64,000 nucleotides of DNA. Origin: Duganella dendranthematis. Lineage in GTDB: Bacteria; Pseudomonadota; Gammaproteobacteria; Burkholderiales; Burkholderiaceae_D. Position 1 is the stretch's first letter. Each line of letters opens with the position of its first letter. The notes beneath the pieces were generated by a model. That model saw nothing but the letters and a program-made list of their open reading frames with translations. It was not told where the DNA came from and did no database searches. The stretch covers positions 1,054,001 through 1,118,000 of the forward strand of contig NZ_CP051684.1 of the NCBI RefSeq assembly GCF_012849375.1, in the 5' to 3' direction. Of this stretch, positions 37,518 through 46,973 are shown one piece after another. The position numbers were made by a program, and so were the translations under genes.

Positions 37518-38758
37518 GCCGCTTTCACCCCTACCGGCGCCGCCGCTGGCGCGGCGCCGCGTACCTGCCCGACCCACAGCACCGTCAACAAGGACAGCCC
37601 GGCCGCAATCCAGCCGTTCAGACCGTAACCGGCGATGTGGCCCGACGCCTGCGTATGCAAGGTTAGCCCGCCCAGCAACGCGCCGACGCCGGTGCCCACT
37701 TGCTGGATCGCCGCGTTCGCGCTGAGGAAGGCGCCGCGTCGTGCCGGCTCCGGCACCGTGGTCATCAGCGCCTGCATCGGAATATTGCGGCCCGACGCCA
37801 GTACCATGAAGAACGGGAAGAACAGCATCACGCCCACCAGCGGCAGCACCGGCATATGGGTGATGAACAGCACCGGCAAGATGAACAGCAGCGAGACGAT
37901 GCGGTACACCTTCTGTGCGCCGTAACGGTCCGACCACGTACCGATGCGGCGCGCGGTGAAGAAAGTCGCCAGGCCGCCGGCCAGATAGACATAGGTGATC
38001 TCGGCCGGCTGCAAGCCGACGTTGTTGACCAGCACCGGCGAAATAAACGGAATCACCATCATGCCCGTCATCATGTTGACTACCGACAGCAGGAAGGCCT
38101 TCAGATGCTCGCGCTTCTTGTACAGCGCGAGCAGGTTGGGCAGCACCGCCGACAACGGCGTGTTGTTCGGCATATGGCTGTCCAGCGCCGGCAGCACGCG
38201 CGCCGCCAGCAGCAGAATCGGCAGCGAGCAAATGACCAGAATATAGAACGGCGACGCCCAGCCGTAATGCGCGGCCAGCATCACGCCGGTCGGCACGCCC
38301 AGCACCGAGGCCATGCTGAACGACGTCATCACGATGCCGGTGGCGGCGCCACGGCGGTTGGCCGGAATCAGGTCGCCGATGATGGCCATGACGATGGCGC
38401 CGAGGATGCCGCCACTCAAGCCGGCAAAGGCGCGCGACAGCACCAGCACATGGAAGTTCGGCGCCGCCGCGCACGCCAGGTTGGACAGCGTAAACAGCGC
38501 AAACACCACCAGCAGCAGCTTCTTGCGGTCGAAGCGGTCGATATACATCGCCGCCGCCAGCCCGGATATGCCGGCGCACCAGGCGTAGGCCGAGACCGCG
38601 CCCGACACCGCCGCCGGCTCGATGGCGAACGCCCGCATCAATTGCGGCGCCAGCGGCATCATCACCATAAAGTCCATGATGACGGTGAACTGCGTCAGCG
38701 CCAGCAGCCACAGCACGATGCGCTCGCGCGCCGGTGTCAAAGGCAGCGCGCTGCTCAT
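37514..38758 (-). CDS. MFS transporter (efflux type) coupled to a PadR regulator
   Basis: A 414-residue major facilitator protein with about 12 hydrophobic segments. The motif after helix 2 (YIDRFDRKKLLLVVFAL) and the helix 5 antiporter-like region (GVPTGVMLAAHYGW) suggest a proton-driven exporter of the DHA1/arabinose-efflux type. The ATG overlaps the padR stop codon (ATGA at 38755-38758), so regulator and transporter are made from one mRNA. The divergent siderophore receptor suggests export of a metal chelator, siderophore or metal complex, but the substrate is inference. Confidence 0.88.
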   Translation of the reverse strand: MSSALPLTPARERIVLWLLALTQFTVIMDFMVMMPLAPQLMRAFAIEPAAVSGAVSAYAWCAGISGLAAAMYIDRFDRKKLLLVVFALFTLSNLACAAAPNFHVLVLSRAFAGLSGGILGAIVMAIIGDLIPANRRGAATGIVMTSFSMASVLGVPTGVMLAAHYGWASPFYILVICSLPILLLAARVLPALDSHMPNNTPLSAVLPNLLALYKKREHLKAFLLSVVNMMTGMMVIPFISPVLVNNVGLQPAEITYVYLAGGLATFFTARRIGTWSDRYGAQKVYRIVSLLFILPVLFITHMPVLPLVGVMLFFPFFMVLASGRNIPMQALMTTVPEPARRGAFLSANAAIQQVGTGVGALLGGLTLHTQASGHIAGYGLNGWIAAGLSLLTVLWVGQVRGAAPAAAPVGVKAA

Positions 38759-39294
38759 AGGGCGTTAATGTCCACCACAGCCTGGCGCAGGATGGCGCGG
38801 ATCTGCTCGATCCGTTCCGGGCTGTGGTTGCTGGCGCGGGCCTGCTCGATGGCGGCATGCTTGAGCTCGTGCATGGCGGTGCGCAGGCCTTCGCGGTGCT
38901 CGTCGCCTTCCGCCAGGCGCGCCAGGATGGCGTCGACAAACTGGCGGTTCTCGGCCAGGAAAGCCTCGCCTTCCGGGGTGATGGTGTGCAGCTTCTTGTT
39001 GCCGTCCGGCGAGGCCAGCACGTGGCCCATGTCCAGCAGCATCGACAGCAGCGGATAGATCGCGCCCGGGCTCGGCGAATAGCCGCCGCTGGAACGCTGC
39101 TCCAGCTCCTTGATGATTTCGTAGCCATGGCGCGGCTTCTCGGCGATCAGTTGCAGCACGACATAGCGCATGGCGCCGGCGTCGAACATTTTCGGTCCAC
39201 GGCCACGGGGACCGCCGCCATGGCCAGGGCCGCCATGGTGTGGGTGATGGCCGTGCGGGCCGTGTGGACGGTGGTGGTGATGAAATCCAAACAT
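38755..39294 (-). CDS. PadR-family regulator with a His-rich N-terminus (YqjI-like)
   Basis: A 179-residue PadR-type winged-helix repressor. The first 30 residues are extremely rich in His and Gly (MFGFHHHHRPHGPHGHHPHH), followed by the PadR core (AMRYVVLQLIAEKPRHGYEIIKELE, YSPSPGAIYPLLSMLLDMG) and a helical C-terminal dimerisation part. The layout matches E. coli YqjI, a nickel-responsive repressor whose His-rich head binds metal and which controls an iron-siderophore gene. Here it is coupled to an MFS exporter and divergent from a siderophore receptor. A 10-bp-arm palindrome lies 14 bp upstream of its start codon. Confidence 0.92.
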   Translation of the reverse strand: MFGFHHHHRPHGPHGHHPHHGGPGHGGGPRGRGPKMFDAGAMRYVVLQLIAEKPRHGYEIIKELEQRSSGGYSPSPGAIYPLLSMLLDMGHVLASPDGNKKLHTITPEGEAFLAENRQFVDAILARLAEGDEHREGLRTAMHELKHAAIEQARASNHSPERIEQIRAILRQAVVDINAL

Positions 39295-39307
39295 GGTGAA
39301 ACTCCTT

Positions 39308-39338
39308 TTAAGATATAACTTATTTCGATATATCTTAA
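39308..39338. promoter_or_regulatory. Probable PadR/YqjI-like operator
   Basis: Perfect arms TTAAGATATA (39308-39317) and TATATCTTAA (39329-39338) with an 11-bp spacer. It lies just upstream of the padR start and in the divergent region shared with the siderophore receptor. AT-rich long palindromes of this kind are typical of PadR operators. Confidence 0.75.
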
Positions 39339-39388
39339 CCTATTCTTTCAGAACCTCAAGTACCGATTTGTAACAGCGCGAAATAATT

Positions 39389-39407
39389 AATGAGATTGAT
39401 TCGCATT
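39389..39407. promoter_or_regulatory. Fur-box-like site upstream of the siderophore receptor
   Basis: AATGAGATTGATTCGCATT is a 19-bp imperfect dyad close to the Fur consensus (paired AATGA/TCATT-like half sites). It is about 58-76 bp upstream of the chosen receptor start, where an iron-repressed promoter would lie. Confidence 0.7.
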
Positions 39408-39464
39408 TACTATTCTTTACATACGCCTTACAATTGCAGGATTTACATGCGTACGGGGATCAAA

Positions 39465-41594
39465 ATGCGGTTGAAGATGAAAGCGGTAAGTATTGCAGTG
39501 TGGTCGGCGTTCGCCCTGGTGGCACATGCGGAAGACGATCAGCAGTTGCAGGTAATCAAAGTGGTGGGCGCGCGCGACGACGGCAGCAACTACGTGGCGC
39601 GCAGCTCGGGCGGCGCCACCAAGACCGATATGGACCTGAAGGACGTGCCGCAAACCGTCAACGTCATCCCCGCCGCCGTCATCAAGGATCTGCACGCGAC
39701 GTCGCTGCAAGACGTGCTGAAGACCGTGCCGGGCGTCGGCCTGTCCACCGGCGACGGCCAGCGCGACCAGGTGTTCATTCGCGGCTTCACCGCCATCGGC
39801 GACCAGTTCGTCGACGGCTTCCGCGACGACGCGCTGTACTTCCGCGACCTGTCCAACATCGAGCGACTGGAAGTGGTCAAAGGACCGGCGGCCGTGCTGT
39901 ATGGCCGAGGCTCATCGGGCGGCCTGGTCAATCGCGTGACCAAGAAACCGGGCGCCGACGTCAACGACATCGCCGTCAGCCTGAGCGACCACAGCGGCCG
40001 CCGTGGCGAGATCGACTTCGGCCGCGCCGGCGACACCGTGGCCTGGCGTCTGACCGGCGCGCGCGAAAAAGCCGACAGCTACCGTTCGCAGCAATTCCTC
40101 GACCGCACTGCCCTGGCCCCATCGGTGGCGCTGCGCGTGTCGGCCGACACCAAAGTGCTGCTGCAAGCCGACTACCTGGAAGACCGCCGCCTGACCGACT
40201 TCGGCATCCCGTCGTACAACGGCCGCGCGGTCGACGTCGAGCCAGGCCGGTACTACGGCGCCGCCAACGCCCGCCAGGCCGACTACAGCCAGTCGCGCGT
40301 GGTCTCCGGCGCCGCCACGCTGACGCACCGCGTCGACGCCAGCCTGTCGCTGCGCAACGGCTTGCGCTATTACGACTACACGCTGGACCGCAACAACACC
40401 AACATCTCAGGCAACGTCAACGAAGTGGCCGCCACCATGTCGCTGGCGCACGCCAAGCTGGCGCGCGTGGAACACGGCTGGTCCAACCAGACCGAGCTGA
40501 CGCAAAAACTGACCACCGGCGGCATCCAGCACGAACTGCTGTACGGCGTGGAATTCGGCCAGCAACGCAAGGATGCGTTCACCAACGCCGCCGTGGTGGT
40601 GGCCACCAATGTGTCGATCTTCAACCCGGTGCTGCCGCAGGTCGATCCGGCCAAACTCGGCGCGCGCACCGACACCTTCGGCACCTACAAAACCTCGGCC
40701 GCCTATCTGCAGGATGCCCTGGTGTTCAGCGATGAATGGAAGGCGCTGGCTGGCGTGCGCTACGACGGCTTCAAGCAGGAATCGCGCATCGTCAGCCCGG
40801 CCGGTGTCGCCACCAGCCTGAGCCGCACCGACAACGCCTGGAGCCCGCGCGCCGGCCTGGTGTGGCAGCCGAGCCAGCAGCAGTCGTACTACGCGTCCTG
40901 GAGCCGTTCCTTCCAGCCGAGCGGCGAGAACTTCGCGCTGGCCGCCAACAATGCCGACCTGGCGCCGGAAACCACGCGCAATGCCGAAGTGGGCGGCAAA
41001 TATGACCTGTGGGGCGGCCGCGCCAACGCCACCGTGTCGCTGTACCGCCTGGAGCGCGACAACATCAAGATCACCGATCCGCTGACCAACCGCATCGTCC
41101 CGATCGGCAAGCAGCGCTCGGACGGCCTGGAGCTGACCTTCAGCGCCGACCTGGGCAACGCCTGGAAGGTGCTGGCCGGCTACGCCTACACCGACGCCAC
41201 CGTGACCGAATCGGTGGCGGTCGATACCAGCGTCAACCAGCCCGGCAAAACCGTGGGCGCGCAGATTCCGGTACAAGGCAAGCGCGCCACGCTGACGGCA
41301 CGCAACAGCGGCAACCTGTGGCTGACCAAGGAATTGGGATATGGCTTCAAGGCCGGTAGCGGCATTAATGCGGTTGGCAGCCGTTACGCCAACACCGGCA
41401 ACACCGTGGTGCTGCCGGGCTATATCACGGCGGACGCCATGCTGGCGTACCAGGCGAGCAAATATGAAGTGCAGCTGAACCTGAACAACATCGGCGACGC
41501 GCGCTACATCGTCTCCGGTCACGGCTCCAGCCCTAACCTGAGCTTGCCAGGTTCGCCGCGCAGCATCGCCTTGACGCTGCGCTACAAGCTGTAA
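39465..41594 (+). CDS. TonB-dependent siderophore receptor
   Basis: An outer-membrane ferric-siderophore receptor of the FhuA/FiuA-like family, about 709 residues. A signal peptide (MRLKMKAVSIAVWSAFALVAHA) is followed by a TonB-box-like LQVIKVVGA, the plug domain (DLKDVPQTVNVIPAAVIKD, VFIRGFTAIGDQFVDGFRDD, LEVVKGPAAVLYGRGSSGGL) and a 22-strand-type barrel. The ATG at 39465 has a GGGGA site; an ATG at 39447 with CAGGA is equally possible, while the one at 39390 lies in the Fur-like box. The Fur-like box implies iron repression, and the divergent PadR gene may add nickel or other metal control. Confidence 0.93.
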   Translation: MRLKMKAVSIAVWSAFALVAHAEDDQQLQVIKVVGARDDGSNYVARSSGGATKTDMDLKDVPQTVNVIPAAVIKDLHATSLQDVLKTVPGVGLSTGDGQRDQVFIRGFTAIGDQFVDGFRDDALYFRDLSNIERLEVVKGPAAVLYGRGSSGGLVNRVTKKPGADVNDIAVSLSDHSGRRGEIDFGRAGDTVAWRLTGAREKADSYRSQQFLDRTALAPSVALRVSADTKVLLQADYLEDRRLTDFGIPSYNGRAVDVEPGRYYGAANARQADYSQSRVVSGAATLTHRVDASLSLRNGLRYYDYTLDRNNTNISGNVNEVAATMSLAHAKLARVEHGWSNQTELTQKLTTGGIQHELLYGVEFGQQRKDAFTNAAVVVATNVSIFNPVLPQVDPAKLGARTDTFGTYKTSAAYLQDALVFSDEWKALAGVRYDGFKQESRIVSPAGVATSLSRTDNAWSPRAGLVWQPSQQQSYYASWSRSFQPSGENFALAANNADLAPETTRNAEVGGKYDLWGGRANATVSLYRLERDNIKITDPLTNRIVPIGKQRSDGLELTFSADLGNAWKVLAGYAYTDATVTESVAVDTSVNQPGKTVGAQIPVQGKRATLTARNSGNLWLTKELGYGFKAGSGINAVGSRYANTGNTVVLPGYITADAMLAYQASKYEVQLNLNNIGDARYIVSGHGSSPNLSLPGSPRSIALTLRYKL

Positions 41595-43469
41595 TTAACC
41601 GTCCAGGTGGGAGATCATCAAGCGGCGGTTGTCGGCCTCGCCGTTGTTGCTCTTGTGTTCGACCACCAGGCGGGCGTTTTGCGTGTCCAGCGAAATGCCG
41701 ACCGACAGGATGTCGATCAGCAGCAGTTGCAGGATGCGCGAGATCATCGACAGGAAGCTGGTGCTGTCCTCGGTGTGATCGACCGCCAGGCAGACAGTGG
41801 CTTTCTTCGCCAGCGGCGAGTTGCTGGAGGTAATGGCGATGACGTCGGCGCCGGCGGCGCGCGCCGCATCCACCGCCGCCAGCAAATCCGGCAGCTTGCC
41901 GGAATTGGAGATGGCAATCACCACATCGCCCGGATTCAGCAGCTCGGCCGCCAGCGTCAGCAAGTGCGAATCGCCATACGCCGATGTCGGAATGCGGAAG
42001 CGGAAGAATTTGTGCTGGCCGTCCAGCGCCACCACCCGCGAATTGCCCATGGCGTAGAACTCAACCCGCTTGGCCTTGGCCACCAGCGCAATCGCCTTGT
42101 CCAGCGAGCGCACGTCCAGCTGGTCGCGGAATTTCAAAATCGCCGACACCGTGTTGTCGATCACCTTGGCGCTCAGGTCGTGCGTGCTGTCGCTGACGCG
42201 CACCTGGCTGTGGCGCACCGGAATCGCGCCGGTCAGGCTGCTGGCGAACTTCAGCTTGAAGTCGGCCAGGCCGAGGAAGCCCAGCGAACGGCAGAAGCGA
42301 ATCACGGTCGGCTGGCTGACTTCCGCCATGCGCGCGATATCGGCGATCGGCTCGTTCAGCACCAGGCGCGGCTGCTCCAGCACCAGCTGCGCCACGCGCT
42401 GCTCGGCCGGGGTCAGCTCGTGTTGCAGATGCTGCACGCGCTCCATCAGCGTGTTGGCGCCGCTGCGGCCGCGCAGGTGTTCCGACAAAATCGTCGCCAC
42501 GCCGTAGAACGCCGGATTCGGCGTGGTAATCACGTAAGTCGGAATCTCGGCCAGGTAGCTGGTGAAGCGGCCCTTGGCCTCAAAGCGCGCGCGGAACGGC
42601 GACGAGGCGAACCATTCGCCCAGACGCGGCACGATGCCGCCGCCGATGAACATGCCGCCGAACGCACCCAGCGTCACGGCCAGGTTGGCGGTGGCGCCGC
42701 CCAGCATGGCGCAGAAGCATTCCAGCACTTCCAGGCACAGCGGGTCTTTGTCGGTCAGCGCGCCGGAGATGATTTCCTGCGAACTCAGATCGCGCACCTG
42801 GCGGCCGTTGCGCTTGGCGATGGCGCGGTAGATGATTTCCATGCCGGGGCCGGAAATCAAACGCTCGGTCGACACGTGCGACCAGGTTTGCCATGCATAT
42901 TGCAGGATCGCGTATTCGCGCTCGTCGGCCGGCGCAAAGTTGGTGTGGCCGCCTTCCGAACCGAGCGTGACGAAACCGTCGACGGTCGGAATCACGCCTG
43001 ACACGCCCAGACCGGTGCCCGGTCCCAGCACGCCGATCACCGAATTGGTGGCCGGCTTGCCGCCGCCCACCTGCATTAAATCGGCCGGCTTGAGGCCCGG
43101 CAGCGACATCGCCAGCGCGGTAAAGTCATTCACCACCAGCAGCGTGTGCAGGCCGAGCGCGCGGCGCACTTCGTCGGTGGAGAATTCCCAGTCGCGGTTG
43201 GTCATGCGGATGTAATCGCCGCTGACCGGGTTGGCCACGGCCAGCGCCGCGTGGTTCAGGTTGACGCCGGCGTGGTCCGACAGATACGAACGCAGCATCG
43301 CCACGATGTCCGGATAGTCGTCGCACTTGAGCACGCGCACGGCGCGGAACTCGCCGGGCGCGGTCTGCAAGGCGAAGCGGGCATGGGTGGCGCCGATGTC
43401 GGCCAGCAGGCGCGGGCCGTCGGCGAAGGCGGTACGATTCAGTTTTTGATCCACTTCAGCTTGTTTCAT
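41595..43469 (-). CDS. Bifunctional glucokinase / RpiR-family transcriptional regulator
   Basis: A 624-residue fusion known in betaproteobacteria. The N-terminal half (about 1-335) is a bacterial glucokinase with LLADIGATHARFAL, LGPGTGLGVSGV, SEGGHTNFAPAD and FIGGGIVPRL. The C-terminal half has the RpiR helix-turn-helix (about 365-430, IADIARMAEVSQPTVIRFCRSLGF) and a sugar-phosphate-isomerase (SIS) domain (VEFYAMGNSRVVALD, VVIAISNSGKLPDLL). It phosphorylates glucose and may sense a glycolytic or Entner-Doudoroff sugar phosphate to repress transport or catabolic genes. It is encoded 67 bp downstream of an alpha-glucosidase gene, which supplies glucose, and is probably co-transcribed with it. 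Confidence 0.94.
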   Translation of the reverse strand: MKQAEVDQKLNRTAFADGPRLLADIGATHARFALQTAPGEFRAVRVLKCDDYPDIVAMLRSYLSDHAGVNLNHAALAVANPVSGDYIRMTNRDWEFSTDEVRRALGLHTLLVVNDFTALAMSLPGLKPADLMQVGGGKPATNSVIGVLGPGTGLGVSGVIPTVDGFVTLGSEGGHTNFAPADEREYAILQYAWQTWSHVSTERLISGPGMEIIYRAIAKRNGRQVRDLSSQEIISGALTDKDPLCLEVLECFCAMLGGATANLAVTLGAFGGMFIGGGIVPRLGEWFASSPFRARFEAKGRFTSYLAEIPTYVITTPNPAFYGVATILSEHLRGRSGANTLMERVQHLQHELTPAEQRVAQLVLEQPRLVLNEPIADIARMAEVSQPTVIRFCRSLGFLGLADFKLKFASSLTGAIPVRHSQVRVSDSTHDLSAKVIDNTVSAILKFRDQLDVRSLDKAIALVAKAKRVEFYAMGNSRVVALDGQHKFFRFRIPTSAYGDSHLLTLAAELLNPGDVVIAISNSGKLPDLLAAVDAARAAGADVIAITSSNSPLAKKATVCLAVDHTEDSTSFLSMISRILQLLLIDILSVGISLDTQNARLVVEHKSNNGEADNRRLMISHLDG

Positions 43470-43536
43470 TGTCGGTTCAGTCCAAACAGTTGGCGGAAGC
43501 ATACCTGAAATACCTGATGTTAAGAAGGAAATCCCC

Positions 43537-45174
43537 TTAGACCGCGTAGCCGAACCAAGCGCCGTACGGCGGCAGCTGGACCTTGCCGTCCGCTGCGGTG
43601 CCCGGCAGGCCGTAGCCTTGCAACTGCTCGGCGCCGGCGCTGGCCGGCAGGTCCACCGTCTGCGCTTCGCCGCTCAGGTTGAACACGGCGAAGATGCTGC
43701 GCTGGCCGGCCAGGTCGCGGCGCAATGCCAGCACCTGGTCTTGCGTGTCGAAGAAGGCGATCTCGCCGCGCAGCAGTTGCGGATGCTGGCGACGCCAGGC
43801 GGTGAAGGCGCGGGTGAAGGCCAGCGACGATGCCGCGTCCGCCTCCTGCACCGAGGCCGCCTTGGCCAGATGGTCCGGCGACACCGGCAGCCATGGCTTG
43901 CCGGTGGTAAAGCCGCCGTTGGCGCCATCGGTCCAGGCGATCGGCGTGCGGCAACCATCGCGGCCTTTGAACTCCGGCCAGAAGGTGATGCCATACGGAT
44001 CTTGCAGCAACTCGAACGGCACGTCCGCTTCGGCAAAGGCCAGCTCGTCGCCCTGATACAGGCACGGCGTGCCCTTCAGCGACAGCTGCATCGCCAGCGC
44101 CAGCTTGGCAAACGCCTGCGGCGCCGACGGCCCGCCCCAGCGCGAGGCCACACGCGGCACGTCGTGATTGCCGACCGACCACGAGGCCCAGCCGCCCTTC
44201 ACGCGTTTTTCAAACTGCTCCACCTGCTCGCGGATGTAGTGCGACGACAGCAGGTTGACCAGCAGGTTGAAACTATAGGCCATGTGCAGCTTGTCGCCGC
44301 CAGCGGTGTATTCGGCCATGGTGGCCAGCGAATCGTCGGAACCGACTTCGCCGATCGACACCGCCTTGTATTCATCCAGCAGCGCGCGCAGCTTTTGCAG
44401 GAACGGTACGTTCTCCGGACGGGTCTTGTCGAAGTCGTGCGCCTGCATGCCGTACGGGTTGACGTCAGTGACGGTGATCGAGTCGCGGTTGGTGGCCGGC
44501 GGATTGTCGCGCAGCTGCTGGTCGTGGAAGTGGTAGTTGCAGGCGTCCAGGCGAATGCCGTCGACGCCCCGCTCCAGCCAGAAGCGCAGCGCATCCAGGT
44601 GCGCTTGCTGCACCGCCGGATTGTGGAAGTTCAGTTGCGGCTGGCTGACCAGGAAATTGTGCATGTAGTACTGGCGGCGGCGCGTATCCCACTGCCAGGC
44701 CGAACCGCCGAACACGGACAGCCAGTTGTTGGGCGGGTTGCCGTCCGGCTTGGGATCGGACCAGACGTACCAGTCGGCTTTCGGATTATCGCGGCTGGAA
44801 CGGCTCTCCTTGAACCACGCATGATCTTCCGCAGTATGCGCCATCACCTGGTCGATCATGATCTTCAGGCCCAGGCTGTGCGCCTTGGCGATCAGCGCAT
44901 CGAAGTCGGCCAACGTGCCGAACAGAGGATCGACGTCGCAGTAATCGGCGATGTCGTAGCCGAAGTCTTTCATCGGTGATTTGAAGAAAGGCGAAATCCA
45001 CAGGATGTCCACGCCCAGCGATGCGATATAGTCCAGCTTTGCCGTAATCCCCGGCAGATCGCCCACGCCGTCGCCGTTGCTGTCCATGTAGCTGCGCGGG
45101 TAAACCTGGTAAATGATCGCGTCGCGATACCAGTCTGGGGAGTGGGGGGACACTTGAGTAAGTTGCTTAGTCAT
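43537..45174 (-). CDS. GH13 alpha-glucosidase (oligo-1,6-glucosidase-like)
   Basis: A 545-residue cytosolic GH13 enzyme that splits maltose/isomaltose-type oligosaccharides. It starts with the GH13_23-like DWYRDAIIYQVYPRSYMDSNGDGVGDLPGI. Catalytic residues are the nucleophile Asp in GIRLDACNYH, the acid/base Glu in SIGEVGSDD and the Asp in VGNHDVPRV. No signal peptide is evident. The start is taken at the ATG 45174; a GTG at 45204 is in frame but lacks a ribosome binding site. It precedes the glucokinase-RpiR gene. A TGTA-N7-TACA dyad lies 38 bp upstream. Confidence 0.92.
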   Translation of the reverse strand: MTKQLTQVSPHSPDWYRDAIIYQVYPRSYMDSNGDGVGDLPGITAKLDYIASLGVDILWISPFFKSPMKDFGYDIADYCDVDPLFGTLADFDALIAKAHSLGLKIMIDQVMAHTAEDHAWFKESRSSRDNPKADWYVWSDPKPDGNPPNNWLSVFGGSAWQWDTRRRQYYMHNFLVSQPQLNFHNPAVQQAHLDALRFWLERGVDGIRLDACNYHFHDQQLRDNPPATNRDSITVTDVNPYGMQAHDFDKTRPENVPFLQKLRALLDEYKAVSIGEVGSDDSLATMAEYTAGGDKLHMAYSFNLLVNLLSSHYIREQVEQFEKRVKGGWASWSVGNHDVPRVASRWGGPSAPQAFAKLALAMQLSLKGTPCLYQGDELAFAEADVPFELLQDPYGITFWPEFKGRDGCRTPIAWTDGANGGFTTGKPWLPVSPDHLAKAASVQEADAASSLAFTRAFTAWRRQHPQLLRGEIAFFDTQDQVLALRRDLAGQRSIFAVFNLSGEAQTVDLPASAGAEQLQGYGLPGTAADGKVQLPPYGAWFGYAV

Positions 45175-45211
45175 AAGAAAATCCGGGGTTGGCTGGGCGG
45201 TCACACATTTT

Positions 45212-45226
45212 TGTAGAGAATATACA
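45212..45226. promoter_or_regulatory. Candidate RpiR-type operator upstream of the GH13 alpha-glucosidase
   Basis: TGTAGAGAATATACA is a dyad TGTA-N7-TACA, the form seen for HexR/RpiR-type regulators. It is 38 bp upstream of the alpha-glucosidase start. Similar 15-mers occur at 61959-61973 and 62059-62073. Recognition by the glucokinase-RpiR protein is inference. Confidence 0.5.
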
Positions 45227-45299
45227 GCACGAAAACAGATTTTTCAATCCGCACCCAGTCACACTAAAATAGCAAACAACCCTTTAAAAACAAAAACTT

Positions 45300-45321
45300 A
45301 AGAATTCCAACCGGGATTCTT
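45300..45321 (-). terminator. Terminator-like hairpin upstream of the GH13 gene
   Basis: AAGAATTCC and GGGATTCTT form a 9-bp stem (one G-U) with loop AACC. On the minus strand it is followed by a T-rich stretch (AAGTTTTTGTTTTT). It lies in the 195-bp divergent region between the alpha-glucosidase and POT-transporter genes. It could block minus-strand read-through or act in the transporter leader. Confidence 0.4.
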
Positions 45322-45369
45322 TAGATAAAAAATAGTAGTCAAACTACACAACATCAGGAGTGAAATACA

Positions 45370-46956
45370 GTGAGCAACAACGGCAACGGGCCGATGCCCC
45401 GGCAAATTCCCTACATCATCGCCAACGAAGGCTGCGAGCGGTTCAGCTTTTACGGCATGCGCAACATCCTCACGCCCTTCCTGCTGAGTACCCTGCTGCT
45501 GTTCATTCCGATTGGCGACCGCGCCACCGAAGCCAAGCATGTGTTCCACACCTTTGTCATTGGCGTCTACTTCTTCCCGCTGCTGGGCGGCTGGATCGCC
45601 GACCGCTTCTGGGGCAAGTACAAGACGGTGTTCTGGTTCAGCCTGATCTACGTGGCGGGCCATGCCTGCCTGGCGATCTTTGAACACAACCTGCAAGGCT
45701 TCTACCTTGGGCTGGCGCTGATCGCGTTCGGCTCGGGAGGCATCAAGCCGCTGGTGGTGTCCTTCGTCGGCGACCAGTTCGACCAGACCAACAAGAACCG
45801 CGCCAAGCTGGTGTTCGACGCCTTCTACTGGATCATCAACTTCGGCTCCTTCTTTGCCTCGCTGCTGATGCCGCTGTTCCTGCGCGACTACGGCCCGGCC
45901 GTGGCGTTCGGCATTCCCGGCATCCTGATGGCGATTGCGACGTTGGTGTTCTGGCTGGGCCGCGGCAAGTATGTGCACGTGCCGCCGGCCGCGCCGAATC
46001 CGGATTCATTCAGCAGCGTGGCGCGCACCGCCCTGCTGGCGCGCGCCAGCAGCCAGTCGTGGCACGGTCTGTCGCGTCCCGGCCTGATGGTGGCCGGCTT
46101 CGGCGCATTGGCCGGTGTGGTCTCGCTGTGCATGACGCCGGCCTGGGGCTTCGTCATCGCCGCCTGCACGGCGCTGGCGCTGGTGCTGGCGTTTGGCGGC
46201 ATCGGCGTGTCGATGCAGCTGGAACGCGCGCGCGGCAAGCACACCGACGAAGCGGTGGAAGGCGTGCGCTCGGTGCTGCGCATCCTGATCGTGTTCGCGC
46301 TGACCACGCCGTTCTGGTCGCTGTTCGACCAGAAGGCCTCGACCTGGATCGTCCAGGCCAACACCATGGACAGCCCGCTGCTGTCGATCTTCGGCTGGAA
46401 CTTCACGCTGCTGCCGGCGCAGATGCAGGCGGTCAATCCGATCCTGGTGATGTTGCTGATCCCGTTCAACAACGTCGCGCTGTTCCCGCTCATGCGCGCG
46501 GTCGGCATCACGCCGACGCCGCTGCGCCGCATGGGGCTGGGCATCGCGCTGTCGGCATCGGCCTGGGTGGTGATCGGCATGATCCAGCTGTGGATGGATG
46601 GCGGCGACAAAGTCTCCATCCTGTGGCAGCTGCTGCCATATGCGCTGCTGACTTTGGGCGAGGTGCTGGTGTCGGCCACCGGACTGGAATTCGCCTACAG
46701 CCAGGCGCCGGCTTCGATGAAGGGCATCATCCTCAGCTTCTGGTACCTGGCCGTCACGGTCGGCAACCTGTGGGTACTGATCGTCAATGCCGGCGTGAAG
46801 AACGACGTGGTGGGCGGCTGGATCGCCAGCAGCGGCCTGAGTCCGATCGCCTTCCAGATGTTCCTGTTCGCCGCCTTCGCCGCCGCAGTCGCCGCACTCT
46901 TCGCGCTCTACGCCCTACGCTACAAGATGGTGGATAATTACCGCAAGACGGCATAA
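45370..46956 (+). CDS. POT family (MFS) proton-dependent peptide transporter
   Basis: A 528-residue inner-membrane transporter with about 14 hydrophobic segments, expected to import di- and tripeptides with protons. The diagnostic POT motif ExxER is present (NEGCERFSFYGMRNIL), as are IAFGSGGIKPLVVSFVGDQF and FDAFYWIINFGSFFASLL. The start is a GTG at 45370 with a strong AGGAGTGA site at 45356-45363; an ATG at 45360 is out of frame. It is divergent from the alpha-glucosidase gene and followed 17 bp later by the toxin-antitoxin pair. Confidence 0.92.
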   Translation: MSNNGNGPMPRQIPYIIANEGCERFSFYGMRNILTPFLLSTLLLFIPIGDRATEAKHVFHTFVIGVYFFPLLGGWIADRFWGKYKTVFWFSLIYVAGHACLAIFEHNLQGFYLGLALIAFGSGGIKPLVVSFVGDQFDQTNKNRAKLVFDAFYWIINFGSFFASLLMPLFLRDYGPAVAFGIPGILMAIATLVFWLGRGKYVHVPPAAPNPDSFSSVARTALLARASSQSWHGLSRPGLMVAGFGALAGVVSLCMTPAWGFVIAACTALALVLAFGGIGVSMQLERARGKHTDEAVEGVRSVLRILIVFALTTPFWSLFDQKASTWIVQANTMDSPLLSIFGWNFTLLPAQMQAVNPILVMLLIPFNNVALFPLMRAVGITPTPLRRMGLGIALSASAWVVIGMIQLWMDGGDKVSILWQLLPYALLTLGEVLVSATGLEFAYSQAPASMKGIILSFWYLAVTVGNLWVLIVNAGVKNDVVGGWIASSGLSPIAFQMFLFAAFAAAVAALFALYALRYKMVDNYRKTA

Positions 46957-46973
46957 TCACAGAGAGGCAAACC

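Noticed and set aside
37311..39128. 605-residue minus-strand frame across the MFS and PadR genes
   Set aside because: It is a shifted frame through both real genes, with no family features.
39390..39464. ATG at 39390 as the start of the siderophore receptor
   Set aside because: It lies within the Fur-like box and gives a non-signal-like N-terminus.
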